Positions 1 to 7,059 of a stretch of DNA of 64,000 nucleotides are shown piece by piece. A program made the position numbers and the translations under genes. Origin of the DNA: a virus; the IMG/VR virus record IMGVR_UViG_3300038620_000134, positions 17,725-81,724 of that record; one strand, written 5' to 3'. Within the stretch, counting starts at the first letter, position 1. The number at the start of each line of letters is the position of its first letter. The notes under the pieces are model-generated. The model was not told where the DNA came from. It did not search any database and saw only the letters and a program-made list of their open reading frames with translations.

Positions 1-27
1 ATGCTCTGCCAATTGAGCTATGCCAGC
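1..27 (-). tRNA. partial tRNA (5' half)
   Basis: The minus strand reads GCTGGCA-TA-GCTC-loop-GAGC, which is an acceptor 5' strand, the TA linker and a complete D-arm, so the 5' end of a tRNA lies at 27. The anticodon lies beyond the window edge and the amino acid cannot be assigned. The reading frame of the neighbouring minus-strand gene runs into it. Confidence 0.75.
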
Positions 28-460
28 TATTGGATTTATTCAACCTTTTAATTTTCTTTTTTAAGTTATGATGAATAAACTCACACTTTGAAAAACATAT
101 TGTAAATGGATTGTCATAAACATACCCCATAAATATTTCATTGGTTATGCCTTCAAAATTTAAATCTACTGTTGCTGGTCCATCAAGTCTATGTTTAACT
201 TGATCTAATTTATCTGAATGAAATCCATATCTAATGTTAAAGTAGACACCCACATAAAATCTAAATTTTACAACAAACATTCCTGAATCAGACCCCCTGT
301 GATATTCAGTATTGTACATAATAAGTGAAGGCTTGTAACAAGGAATATCTAAATAATCTTCAATCCGTTTTCCTATGATTACTTTATAGTCTATTCCAAG
401 GATGGTTTTTTTACTTCCAGTATTAAATTTTACAACTGCACCTTTCTTTCTATTTATCAT
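1..460 (-). CDS. DGP-motif family protein, 3' end beyond window
   Basis: The protein starts MINRKKGAVV at 460 and stays open to the window edge, about 153 codons. It is the most diverged member of a tandem family of four. It keeps the central HRLDGPATV motif (LDGPT in the sisters) and a basic C-terminal stretch (HHNLKKKIKR, matching KLKKRLLK in the paralogues). The sisters stop just after that basic stretch, whereas this frame continues through the 5' half of the tRNA at 1-27. It begins inside the last codons of the next gene (11-base overlap), so the four genes are probably one transcript. Function unknown. The DGP motif recalls phage proteins of unknown role with LDGPA repeats, which is a resemblance only. 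Confidence 0.6.
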   Translation of the reverse strand, partial: MINRKKGAVVKFNTGSKKTILGIDYKVIIGKRIEDYLDIPCYKPSLIMYNTEYHRGSDSGMFVVKFRFYVGVYFNIRYGFHSDKLDQVKHRLDGPATVDLNFEGITNEIFMGYVYDNPFTICFSKCEFIHHNLKKKIKRLNKSNSWHSSIGRA

Positions 461-941
461 AATGACTAGTTTTTAGTAACCTTTTCTTAAGCTTATAGTC
501 GTAAATTAATTTTTTAATTTCAGCAAAATGTTCTTTCATTTTGTTGCTTCCATTTTCTTTCATAAAACTGTAAAAAATTTTAAATGTTTCTTTATCATTT
601 GCATTATCTTTTCTTTCTATATCTAAGTAAGAAATAGTAAACAACTCATACAAGTTGTGATTGTCAGTTTCAATTACAGCAACTTTTGTTGGGCCGTCTA
701 CTTTCAACACATTACAATAATAAATTAAATCGTAATAAAATCGTATTACACCATTAAATTTTTCAAATGTACAGTGTTTATTATTTTTATTATAGTGGAC
801 ATCATAAGAAAACACATTGTATTTATAATAATGACTATAATATGGTAATGTTATAAGCTCTGTAATTTCAGTAATAATATATTTATTCTTACTACTATAA
901 TCCAGTTCTAAAGTTGTTTTTCCTTTTTTGTAATTAATTAT
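450..941 (-). CDS. DGP-motif family protein with a lost ATG start
   Basis: The first ATG in frame is at 815, but the frame continues upstream and encodes INYKKGKTTLE...LPYYSHYYKYN, collinear with the N-terminus of the two paralogues (VNYKKRR...LPYYSHYHKFN). At the position of the paralogues' ATG, in the same AACAACTAT context, this copy has ATA followed by ATT. I therefore extend the coding region to 941. Translation must use a rare ATA/ATT start or begin internally at 815 and lose about 42 residues. It keeps DGPTKV and a C-terminal HFAEIKKLIYDYKLKKRL. Function unknown. Confidence 0.6.
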   Translation of the reverse strand: MINYKKGKTTLELDYSSKNKYIITEITELITLPYYSHYYKYNVFSYDVHYNKNNKHCTFEKFNGVIRFYYDLIYYCNVLKVDGPTKVAVIETDNHNLYELFTISYLDIERKDNANDKETFKIFYSFMKENGSNKMKEHFAEIKKLIYDYKLKKRLLKTSHYDK

Positions 942-946
942 AGTTG

Positions 947-1423
947 TTACTTCAAATTGTAACTAGCTTTTAGTAATCTTTTTTTAAATTTGTAATTGTA
1001 AATTAATTTTTTAACCTCAGCAAAATGCTCTTTCTTTTTATTGTTTTCAATTCCCCTAAAGTAATCATAAAGATAAATTAAAGGTGTCTCTTTTCTATGC
1101 GTTTCTGTTATATTTAAATAGGAAACACCAAATAATTCATAATTATTGTCTTTTGTTGATTTAGTTATACAAACTCCTGTTGGACCATCTAACTTTAATC
1201 TATTATAGGGATCAATTAAACTATAACTAAACCGTATATTAATAATAAAATTGACATCTCTACTAACCCTTGCAATTCCGTTACCATAGTCAAATAGATT
1301 AAATTTATGATAATGGCTATAGTATGGTAATCTGGCAAGTTCTTCAATAGTATTAATAATATTTCTACTAGTAATGTTGTGATTCTGTTTTAAACTTATT
1401 CTTCTTTTTTTGTAATTAACCAT
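947..1423 (-). CDS. DGP-motif family protein
   Basis: A 158-residue protein of unknown function and the best-preserved family member with the next gene. Shared blocks in order are MVNYKKRR, a central LARLPYYSHYHKFNLF, the LDGPT motif near residue 92, ELFGVSYL and a basic C-terminus (KKLIYNYKFKKRLLK). No signal peptide or membrane segment is visible. The gaps to the neighbours are only about 5 bases, which suggests a single transcript with the flanking copies. The tandem arrangement with graded divergence suggests repeated local duplication. Confidence 0.8.
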   Translation of the reverse strand: MVNYKKRRISLKQNHNITSRNIINTIEELARLPYYSHYHKFNLFDYGNGIARVSRDVNFIINIRFSYSLIDPYNRLKLDGPTGVCITKSTKDNNYELFGVSYLNITETHRKETPLIYLYDYFRGIENNKKKEHFAEVKKLIYNYKFKKRLLKASYNLK

Positions 1424-1428
1424 AGTTG

Positions 1429-1902
1429 TTACTTTAAGTGATTGTTATTTTTTCGTAATCTTTTCTTAAGTTTATAATTGTGAATTGATTTTTTAGCATT
1501 TAACAAATCTTCATTTGTTACGTTGTCTTTAACTCCTGTAAAGTAATCATGAAAAATAACTGTACTTGTATCTTCCCTGCCCGTTCCTGATACTTCTAAG
1601 TAGGAAACACCAAATAATTTATAGTTTTTGTGTTTTTCTGGTTTGACCATACGAACTTTTGTTGGACCATCTAACTTTAATATATTATAAAAATGAACTA
1701 AACTATAAACAAAATTTATAATTGCAAAGTCGTCATTTTCATGAACTTTCTTAATTCTGTCACCATAGTTAAATAGATTAAATTTATGGTAGTGGCTATA
1801 GTATGGTAATCTGGCAAGTTCTTCAATACTATTAACAATGTTTCCATTCTTACTATTGTAATCTTGTTCTGAAGTTACTCTTCTTTTTTTGTAGTTAACC
1901 AT
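1429..1902 (-). CDS. DGP-motif family protein, first gene of tandem array
   Basis: A 157-residue paralogue of the gene at 947-1423 with the same order of blocks (MVNYKKRR, LARLPYYSHYHKFNLF, KLDGPTKV, KLFGVSYL, basic tail). It is the promoter-proximal member: on the minus strand a TATAAATA/AATAAATA box lies about 33 bases upstream of its ATG. Unknown function. Duplication in a phage genome often marks proteins under host-driven selection, but nothing here shows this directly. Confidence 0.8.
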   Translation of the reverse strand: MVNYKKRRVTSEQDYNSKNGNIVNSIEELARLPYYSHYHKFNLFNYGDRIKKVHENDDFAIINFVYSLVHFYNILKLDGPTKVRMVKPEKHKNYKLFGVSYLEVSGTGREDTSTVIFHDYFTGVKDNVTNEDLLNAKKSIHNYKLKKRLRKNNNHLK

Positions 1903-1934
1903 AGTTGTTACTTTGATTTGAAGTGGTTTTTAAC

Positions 1935-1948
1935 TATTTATATTTATT
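1935..1948 (-). promoter_or_regulatory. late-type promoter box
   Basis: The minus strand reads AATAAATATAAATA, which contains both AATAAATA and an exact TATAAATA (the T4 late-promoter octamer). It sits 33 bases upstream of the ATG at 1902 and would drive the four DGP-family genes. Confidence 0.5.
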
Positions 1949-1984
1949 GTAACAAGCTGCAAATATAACAAAAATACAACGCAG

Positions 1985-2340
1985 TAAGTTCTCAACTATT
2001 CTTAATTGTCTTTAATTGTTTTTAACTGTTTCAAAACCCTAACTGTTTTAAAACCCTAACCGTTCCAAAACCCCCAAACTGATTTAAAATATTTCCCACC
2101 CAGTTTGAAACTTCGTTCCACTTCGTTTCACCCACCCTATAATAGAACTATTTTCAATGTTTGCTAAGCAACCATAATAGAAGGGAGTTTGAAACCGGTT
2201 TGTTGGTAGCAGTTTGAAGAAATTTTGAAATTTATGTTTGAACAGTTTGAAGTACAATTTGAGTTGCAGTTTGAAAGGTTTGAATTGTTTGAATTTTTTA
2301 GTGGTTGGAAAGATTTGAAAAAATTTTGAACTCAAGAGTT
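1985..2340. repeat. gene-free region of AGTTTGAA repeats, possible replication origin
   Basis: About 360 bases between divergent transcription units carry no credible gene. The right part repeats AGTTTGAA at about 2102, 2186, 2211, 2244 and 2268, with further GTTTGAA or TTTGAA copies at about 2235, 2277, 2287 and 2313. The left part has three spaced copies of a TTTTAAAACCCTAAC-like unit (about 2025-2080) near several AATTGTTTTTAAC-like units. Iterated short direct repeats next to a clamp-loader gene are what an origin or a multi-site binding region looks like. This is inference; no binding protein is identified. Confidence 0.5.
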
Positions 2341-2382
2341 TTTGTGTTAGTTTTGCATACTAAATAAAAACCACTTAGTATA

Positions 2383-3372
2383 ATGAATCCAAAGACAAAG
2401 AAGAAATTAGACACAAACATATGGACTGAACTTTTCAGACCTAGCACTGCTGGAAAGGTTTTGTTGCCTGAAAGACTGCAAAATCAACTTTACAAGTTGA
2501 ATGATAATCTTTATCAAAATCTTTTACTCGCAGGGCCTCCCGGAATAGGGAAAACCACCATTGCAAAGATTTTGGCATCAAACTATAAGTATGCTTTTTG
2601 GAACATATCAGATCAATCTTCTGTAGAGGTACTAAGAAGTGAAGTTACTGACTTTTGTAAGTCTTATGCTAAAACGATTGATGATAAAGGCAACAGTTCA
2701 AATATAAAAGTAGTTATATTCGATGAAATTGATGGGGCGTCAAAACAATTTTTAGATGCGCTTAGACCATTTGTTGAACAATATCAAAATGTACGTTTTA
2801 TAGCTACATGCAACTATATTAACAAAATTACTGATCCTATTCGAGATCGTTTTGAACTAATGGATCTTGTTAATATATCAAACGATGAAGAAAAAGAGCT
2901 GAAAAACTTAATGGCAAAAAAAGCGAAAGGTATAATGGATGCTACTGGCATTGGTTATGATAACAAAGAAACTATTTACCATTTAGTTGATAAGAACTAT
3001 CCTTCTTTTAGAAGTGTTGTAAAACGTTTACAAACACTTTATAACAATAACGAAGAGCTTAATTCTAAAAATTTGAGTTCTATTAACTATCAGTTAAAAG
3101 ATGTTTATGAACTAATTTTATCTGGAAAGGGTGATCCACAAAAGAATTTTACAGTGCTATCGGCATATAAAAACAGTGTAGATGAAGTTCTTGAAGGGCT
3201 TGGAACAAATTTTATTGAATATATACGTGAATACCATCAAGATAAACTTACTTATTTACCTATCATAACAATAAAAGTTGCAGAATATCAAGCAAAACGT
3301 TTGCAAGTTATTGATACTTTTGTTAACTTGCTTGCATGCGTTTTCGATATTCAAACATCTATTCATCAGTGA
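2383..3372 (+). CDS. sliding-clamp loader ATPase, T4 gp44-like
   Basis: A 329-residue AAA+ ATPase that should load the sliding clamp onto primed DNA. The N-terminal TNIWTELFRPST matches the WVEKYRPST-type start of clamp-loader subunits. Walker A is GPPGIGKTT (51-59), Walker B is IFDEID (112-117), sensor 1 is ATCN (141-144), and RDRFE (about 154-158) supplies the arginine region. The length is close to T4 gp44 (about 320 residues). The C-terminal half is helical, as in the collar domain. The small loader subunit and the clamp are not in this window. The gene follows the repeat-rich region at 1985-2340, consistent with a replication locus. Confidence 0.9.
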   Translation: MNPKTKKKLDTNIWTELFRPSTAGKVLLPERLQNQLYKLNDNLYQNLLLAGPPGIGKTTIAKILASNYKYAFWNISDQSSVEVLRSEVTDFCKSYAKTIDDKGNSSNIKVVIFDEIDGASKQFLDALRPFVEQYQNVRFIATCNYINKITDPIRDRFELMDLVNISNDEEKELKNLMAKKAKGIMDATGIGYDNKETIYHLVDKNYPSFRSVVKRLQTLYNNNEELNSKNLSSINYQLKDVYELILSGKGDPQKNFTVLSAYKNSVDEVLEGLGTNFIEYIREYHQDKLTYLPIITIKVAEYQAKRLQVIDTFVNLLACVFDIQTSIHQ

Positions 3373-3443
3373 ATAAAAAAAGAGTAAACCAAATTACAAC
3401 AACTTTGTTTTTTATTTTCTAACTCAAAAACAACATTTCAATT

Positions 3444-3680
3444 ATGCAAAATCAACAACAAGAAAAAAGAGAAAGGGTAGTTGTCTTGCTTAGAGACAGA
3501 ACCAAAGAGTCCACTACAGGAAAATCAATTACTGTTAGTGAAGTTGATTCTTTGGATGGAACCAATAGTCATCCTCACGACCGTTCTAGTTTTTTAATGG
3601 TTTTTAATGAGGAAGACGGTTCGTGGCAAGTTTTCGCCAGGGACCTAGTTGTATATGTTAAAAAATATTACGTTGAATAA
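3444..3680 (+). CDS. hypothetical protein, 78 aa
   Basis: A small acidic-to-neutral protein with no recognised family. It has an N-terminal QQQEKRERVVVLLRDR stretch, a central SLDGTNSHPHDRSS and a C-terminal VYVKKYYVE. The start has a typical A/T-rich leader and no Shine-Dalgarno, like most genes here. It lies in the same direction between the clamp loader and the split DUF1828-like gene. Confidence 0.65.
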   Translation: MQNQQQEKRERVVVLLRDRTKESTTGKSITVSEVDSLDGTNSHPHDRSSFLMVFNEEDGSWQVFARDLVVYVKKYYVE

Positions 3681-3682
3681 CT

Positions 3683-3817
3683 ATGAATCGTTATTGCGAT
3701 AACTCCAAAACAAATTTGATTGAAGATTATGTAGACCATCTCTTAGATGGTCTACTCTTCGCTTTTAATCCTGATAATTCTAACGGTGAATGGTCATCTC
3801 ATGTAACACCTTTTTAG
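3683..3817 (+). CDS. N-terminal piece of split DUF1828-like gene
   Basis: A 44-codon frame (MNRYCDNSKTNLIEDYVDHL... ending SSHVTPF) stops with TAG just as the next frame begins to look conserved (LGVHNDNIEIYI). In DUF1828 proteins an N-terminal helix of LIEDYLDWL type is followed by TPF-hydrophobic-(D/G)-x-HND-x-IxIY, so these two pieces read as one domain. The break is a run of five T (3811-3815). One extra T would join the frames, giving TPFLGVHNDN. It is either a programmed or transcriptional slip, an inactivating deletion, or a homopolymer sequencing error. Confidence 0.6.
   Translation: MNRYCDNSKTNLIEDYVDHLLDGLLFAFNPDNSNGEWSSHVTPF
3733..3753 (+). promoter_or_regulatory. perfect 9-bp hairpin inside the split gene
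   Basis: AGACCATCT-CTT-AGATGGTCT is a perfect 9-bp stem with a 3-base loop, about 58 bases upstream of the T-run where the reading frame breaks. It may be coding sequence with an incidental palindrome, a weak terminator, or a pausing structure related to the frame change. Confidence 0.4.
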
Positions 3818-4689
3818 GTGTTCATAACGATAATATTGAAATCTACATAACAGTTACTGAAAATGGTAAACTTGTAGTAACTGATGACAAAGTTACAATA
3901 TTTGAAGCGAGTTCACTTCTTGACACAGACAAAGTTTCTGAACTTGTAAAAATTATTACAAACTTTTACTCTATTGAAGAATTTAATACCGAACTTTATA
4001 TTACAACTGACCTGAACAATTTTAAAACTGATTTTACCAGATTTATTCAGGCTTTAATTGCTTCCCACTTTTTAATTAGTAATATGAATAAGTTTAATAA
4101 AACACATAGAACTATTGATACTTATTTATACGAAATTGTTAAAAATTATTACTTAATACATAAGTCAGATGGTGATTGTAAGTCTAACTTTTTTGTGGGC
4201 ATTACAAGTGATAGTGATATGAATTCTAAAGTTAGTGAAATATCAAAAAAACATCCAAATATGTATGGATTCACTTCTTATCGTGTTGATTTAGATAAAA
4301 ATTTTGATGAAGAAACCGCATTTGATTTTTTAGAAAATTTATTAAACCTAGTGATTAAATTAGCTAAGGAAGGATTTCTTATAATAGAAAATGATTATAA
4401 CAAATATTTATTATCAGAGATTAGTAATTATTATAGTAAACTAGAGTTTGAAAATTATTGGAATAACCTTTCACCAGATACTGAACCAGAAGATGTTTTA
4501 AGAAAATTTGTATTTGACTATAAACACATATCAAATCCAAGTATTGATTACAAACCTCTTAAAATATACATGTTTAGAAGAAACTCAAATATATATAAGA
4601 AGGTGAAAACTAAAACAATAAATAAAAATGATAAAAACCTCGTTAGATGGTGGAAACAACTATGTAGTTTATTTGGCAAATTTTTTTAG
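3790..4689 (+). CDS. DUF1828-like protein, main part of split gene
   Basis: This frame encodes about 299 residues. The first residues (MVISCNTF) are probably not used, because homology to DUF1828 starts at LGVHNDNIEIYITV. The ENGKLVVTDDKVTIFE segment matches the family's 'display of a disordered or degradative' type beta unit only loosely, and the family's function is not known to me. The rest is a mixed alpha/beta region seen in longer DUF1828/DUF1829 proteins (FNTELYITTDL...FIQALI). It ends KQLCSLFGKFF at a run of seven T followed by AG, and a reading frame in another phase continues directly (RFLEKDLSSLPLDY). Function unknown. Confidence 0.65.
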   Translation: MVISCNTFLGVHNDNIEIYITVTENGKLVVTDDKVTIFEASSLLDTDKVSELVKIITNFYSIEEFNTELYITTDLNNFKTDFTRFIQALIASHFLISNMNKFNKTHRTIDTYLYEIVKNYYLIHKSDGDCKSNFFVGITSDSDMNSKVSEISKKHPNMYGFTSYRVDLDKNFDEETAFDFLENLLNLVIKLAKEGFLIIENDYNKYLLSEISNYYSKLEFENYWNNLSPDTEPEDVLRKFVFDYKHISNPSIDYKPLKIYMFRRNSNIYKKVKTKTINKNDKNLVRWWKQLCSLFGKFF

Positions 4690-4987
4690 GTTTTTGGAAA
4701 AAGATTTAAGTTCCTTGCCTTTAGACTACCATCCTTATATAGAAAGCAGTGGTCGATTGTATTCTTATATAGCCAACCATTTAACTCTTTCACAATTAAC
4801 AGAAGAAATTGAACATACTGAAGTAAATTATAAACAGGACATAATTTTGTTTTATTCATCTGATTTTAATGCTCAACTTAAATTGGAATCTGTATTAAAC
4901 AGTCTTTTAAAAGATTCCAATTTAGAGTACAAGTTAAACTCTGGTATTTGTTCTACATACTTAAAGTTTGATTTAAGTTCCGCTTAA
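4628..4987 (+). CDS. hypothetical protein or C-terminal piece of the split gene
   Basis: An ATG at 4628 gives 119 residues, but it overlaps the previous frame by 62 bases, far more than other neighbours here. The alternative is that the real protein enters this frame at the T-run near 4680-4686: removing one T joins SLFGKFF to RFLEKDLSSLPL. The unique part (about 100 residues, ending YLKFDLSSA) has no recognised family. If both slips are real, one protein of roughly 430 residues spans 3683-4987. Confidence 0.55.
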   Translation: MIKTSLDGGNNYVVYLANFFRFLEKDLSSLPLDYHPYIESSGRLYSYIANHLTLSQLTEEIEHTEVNYKQDIILFYSSDFNAQLKLESVLNSLLKDSNLEYKLNSGICSTYLKFDLSSA

Positions 4988-4992
4988 CTACT

Positions 4993-5901
4993 ATGAAATC
5001 ACCTAATAACAGAACTTTAACACTATCAGAAAAAGAAAAAGAGTGTTATTCAAGTAAATTGATTTCTTTGAATAGCTCTAAGATTAATCCTCCATATGTA
5101 AATGTTACAATTAATGGTAATTATGAAAAAGGTGTTAGTTTAATACAGCCCAATTCAATTAATCTTTTAGTTGCTGATCCACCTTACAACTTACCTAAAA
5201 AATACAATTCAAACACTTTTTCAACTTTAAGTTGGAAAGAATATGAAAACTTTACTCAAGATTGGATTGAAAAAGTGTTTCCTTTATTAACTTCAGATGC
5301 CAGTATTTATGTTTGTTGTGATTGGAAAAGTTCTTCAACTATTGAAAAAGTGCTTAATAAATATTTTTATTTACAGAATAGAATAACTTGGCAGCGAGAA
5401 AAAGGAAGGGGTTCTAAATCTAATTGGAAGAACTGTTTAGAAGATATTTGGTTTGCAACAGTATCTAACAATAGTTATTATTTTGATGTAGACGCGGTTA
5501 AAGTGAAAAGACGTGTTAAAGCTCCTTACAAAGAAAACGGTAAACCCAAAGATTGGCAGGAAGAAAGCAATGGAAACTTTCGGCTAACACATCCTTCTAA
5601 CTTTTGGAATGATATTACTATTCCCTTTTGGTCAATGCCTGAAAATACGGAACATCCCACCCAAAAACCAGAAAAACTAATTGCTAAACTTATATTGGCG
5701 AGTTCCAAAGTTGATGATATTGTTTTAGATCCTTTTTTAGGAAGTGGTACTACTTCGGTTGTTGCAAAGAAACTTAAAAGAAATTATATTGGCATTGAAC
5801 TGGATAGTAAATATGCTTGTATCGCTGAAAAACGATTGGAACTAGCTGAAAAAGATTCAACAATACAAGGATATGAAGACGGTGTGTTTTGGAAATATTA
5901 A
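4993..5901 (+). CDS. DNA adenine/cytosine-N4 methyltransferase, beta class
   Basis: A 302-residue SAM-dependent DNA amino-methyltransferase. The catalytic motif IV is DPPYNLP (62-68) and comes before the SAM-binding motif I, DPFLGSGTTS (246-255), the order that defines the beta class. The TWQREKGRGSKSNWKNC segment between them is typical of the target-recognition region. No restriction enzyme lies beside it, so it is best read as an orphan methyltransferase that protects phage DNA or marks regulatory sites. N6-adenine is more likely than N4-cytosine with DPPY, but the target sequence cannot be read from the gene. Confidence 0.9.
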   Translation: MKSPNNRTLTLSEKEKECYSSKLISLNSSKINPPYVNVTINGNYEKGVSLIQPNSINLLVADPPYNLPKKYNSNTFSTLSWKEYENFTQDWIEKVFPLLTSDASIYVCCDWKSSSTIEKVLNKYFYLQNRITWQREKGRGSKSNWKNCLEDIWFATVSNNSYYFDVDAVKVKRRVKAPYKENGKPKDWQEESNGNFRLTHPSNFWNDITIPFWSMPENTEHPTQKPEKLIAKLILASSKVDDIVLDPFLGSGTTSVVAKKLKRNYIGIELDSKYACIAEKRLELAEKDSTIQGYEDGVFWKY

Positions 5902-5918
5902 CTAAAATCAAGTTTTAC

Positions 5919-6113
5919 ATGAATTTAATAAACAAATTAAAAGCATTTTTTAACGGTAAAAAAACTGAAAAATCAGTTAAATTAAAATCAGCAGCTTTAT
6001 TTGACCATCTAGGTGTTAAACAACTAAATAAACCCGCTGTGCTTTCTGAAATATTTAATGAAAAGCCTATTGGGCATGAAAAATCTAATAATAGTTTACC
6101 AATAGGTTTTTAA
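5919..6113 (+). CDS. hypothetical protein, 64 aa
   Basis: I prefer the ATG at 5919 (MNLINKLKAFFNG) to one at 5889, because the earlier start lies inside the methyltransferase gene. The protein is small and basic, with KAALFDHLGVKQLNKPAVLS in the middle. No membrane segment and no recognised family. It is probably co-transcribed with the methyltransferase and ends about 40 bases before tRNA-Ser. Confidence 0.6.
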   Translation: MNLINKLKAFFNGKKTEKSVKLKSAALFDHLGVKQLNKPAVLSEIFNEKPIGHEKSNNSLPIGF

Positions 6114-6156
6114 AACATAATAAGTAATGAATCTTCATGTATTAGATGCTTATTGC

Positions 6157-6244
6157 AGGGGGATGGCAGAGCGGTCGATTGCACCGGTCTTGAAAACCGG
6201 CAGCCAGCTACGCTGGTTCGGGGGTTCGAATCCCTCTCCCCCTG
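6157..6244 (+). tRNA. tRNA-Ser (anticodon UGA)
   Basis: The acceptor strands AGGGGGA and TCCCCCT pair fully. The anticodon loop CTTGAAA carries TGA, and a long variable arm (GCCAGCTACGCTGGT region) marks a class II serine tRNA. The T-loop TTCGAAT is present. No CCA is encoded after the discriminator G. Confidence 0.93.
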
Positions 6245-6277
6245 CTTATGGTTTTTAACTAAAAATTAAAGTTTTGC

Positions 6278-6308
6278 TTGACACCTTCAAAAAGATTTAC
6301 TAGCTTTA
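6278..6308 (+). promoter_or_regulatory. Bacteroidetes-type promoter
   Basis: TTGACA, 17 bases, then TAGCTTTA fits the Bacteroidetes housekeeping promoter (TTG-N20-TAnnTTTG). It lies 34 bases upstream of the ATG at 6343. Confidence 0.7.
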
Positions 6309-6342
6309 CACCATTCCCGAAATTATTAAACTATTATAAGTT

Positions 6343-6963
6343 ATGACTAACACAACTAAATTTCCAATCGAAGAGCTTTACGCTGAGCCGGAAAAGTTTT
6401 TACTAGCAAGTGAAAATTACGATTTAGGTTACCCTGAGCTTTACTATTTAGCATATGGTAGCCTAATGAAGTGGCATTCTTGTGAGGCTCATTTGGTCTT
6501 GGTGAAGTTAAACTCAAATAAATACGGGCTTGGAGAGTCTGATTTAGAAGAATTTGAGCTTCGCCTTAAAATGGTGGCTAGTCTTTATCAGAACTGGCAA
6601 AATGAGCTGCAAGATTATTGGCAGTTATGTGACGAGTTCGGGGCCAGATATTCTATCACTCTAAGTGATGTTTATAAAAATTCGCTTCCGTTAGATGACG
6701 AAGGCGAACACGAAATTGAAAAAGTTAAAAACTTGAGTATTGAAGCTGCTAAAAGAGCTATTAAAGCAGAAAACTTAGCGGCGGTTAGATGGCTAAACCA
6801 GTTCTGGTTGGAGGCTGATATTTGGAAACAATTGAATTCTAAACCAGATTCTAAAAGAGTTGTACAAGCCCGCTGGTTAAAAGAGCTTTTCGTGTTTGAT
6901 CTTGTTGGAGAAGATAAGTATCCTATGTGGAAAAAACCATTATCGTCTTTTTCTGAACTTTAA
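6343..6963 (+). CDS. hypothetical protein, 206 aa
   Basis: A mostly helical, acidic protein with no recognised family. It contains several tryptophan-rich helices (YQNWQNELQDYWQLCDEFG, WLNQFWLEADIWKQL) and a helical KRAIKAENLAAVRWL region that could bind DNA or another protein. The DNA is visibly less AT-rich than the structural genes, a trait shared with other genes that have host-type promoters. It is the gene immediately upstream of the TnpB-like nuclease, about 96 bases away. Confidence 0.75.
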   Translation: MTNTTKFPIEELYAEPEKFLLASENYDLGYPELYYLAYGSLMKWHSCEAHLVLVKLNSNKYGLGESDLEEFELRLKMVASLYQNWQNELQDYWQLCDEFGARYSITLSDVYKNSLPLDDEGEHEIEKVKNLSIEAAKRAIKAENLAAVRWLNQFWLEADIWKQLNSKPDSKRVVQARWLKELFVFDLVGEDKYPMWKKPLSSFSEL

Positions 6964-7059
6964 TTGTTTTAATTATGCCAGACTTTACCAAAAATACGAA
7001 AAAGAAAATCAAAAACTAAAAAAGAATTATAAAGCTTTTTTAGTGATTATTGGCCTATT

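Noticed and set aside
2025-2080. Telomere-like CCCTAA repeats
   Set aside because: Only two or three spaced copies within longer imperfect units, not a tandem array.
2084-2335. Minus-strand open frame of 83 codons
   Set aside because: It lies within the TTTGAA-repeat region and its phenylalanine/lysine-rich product is simply the translation of the repeats.
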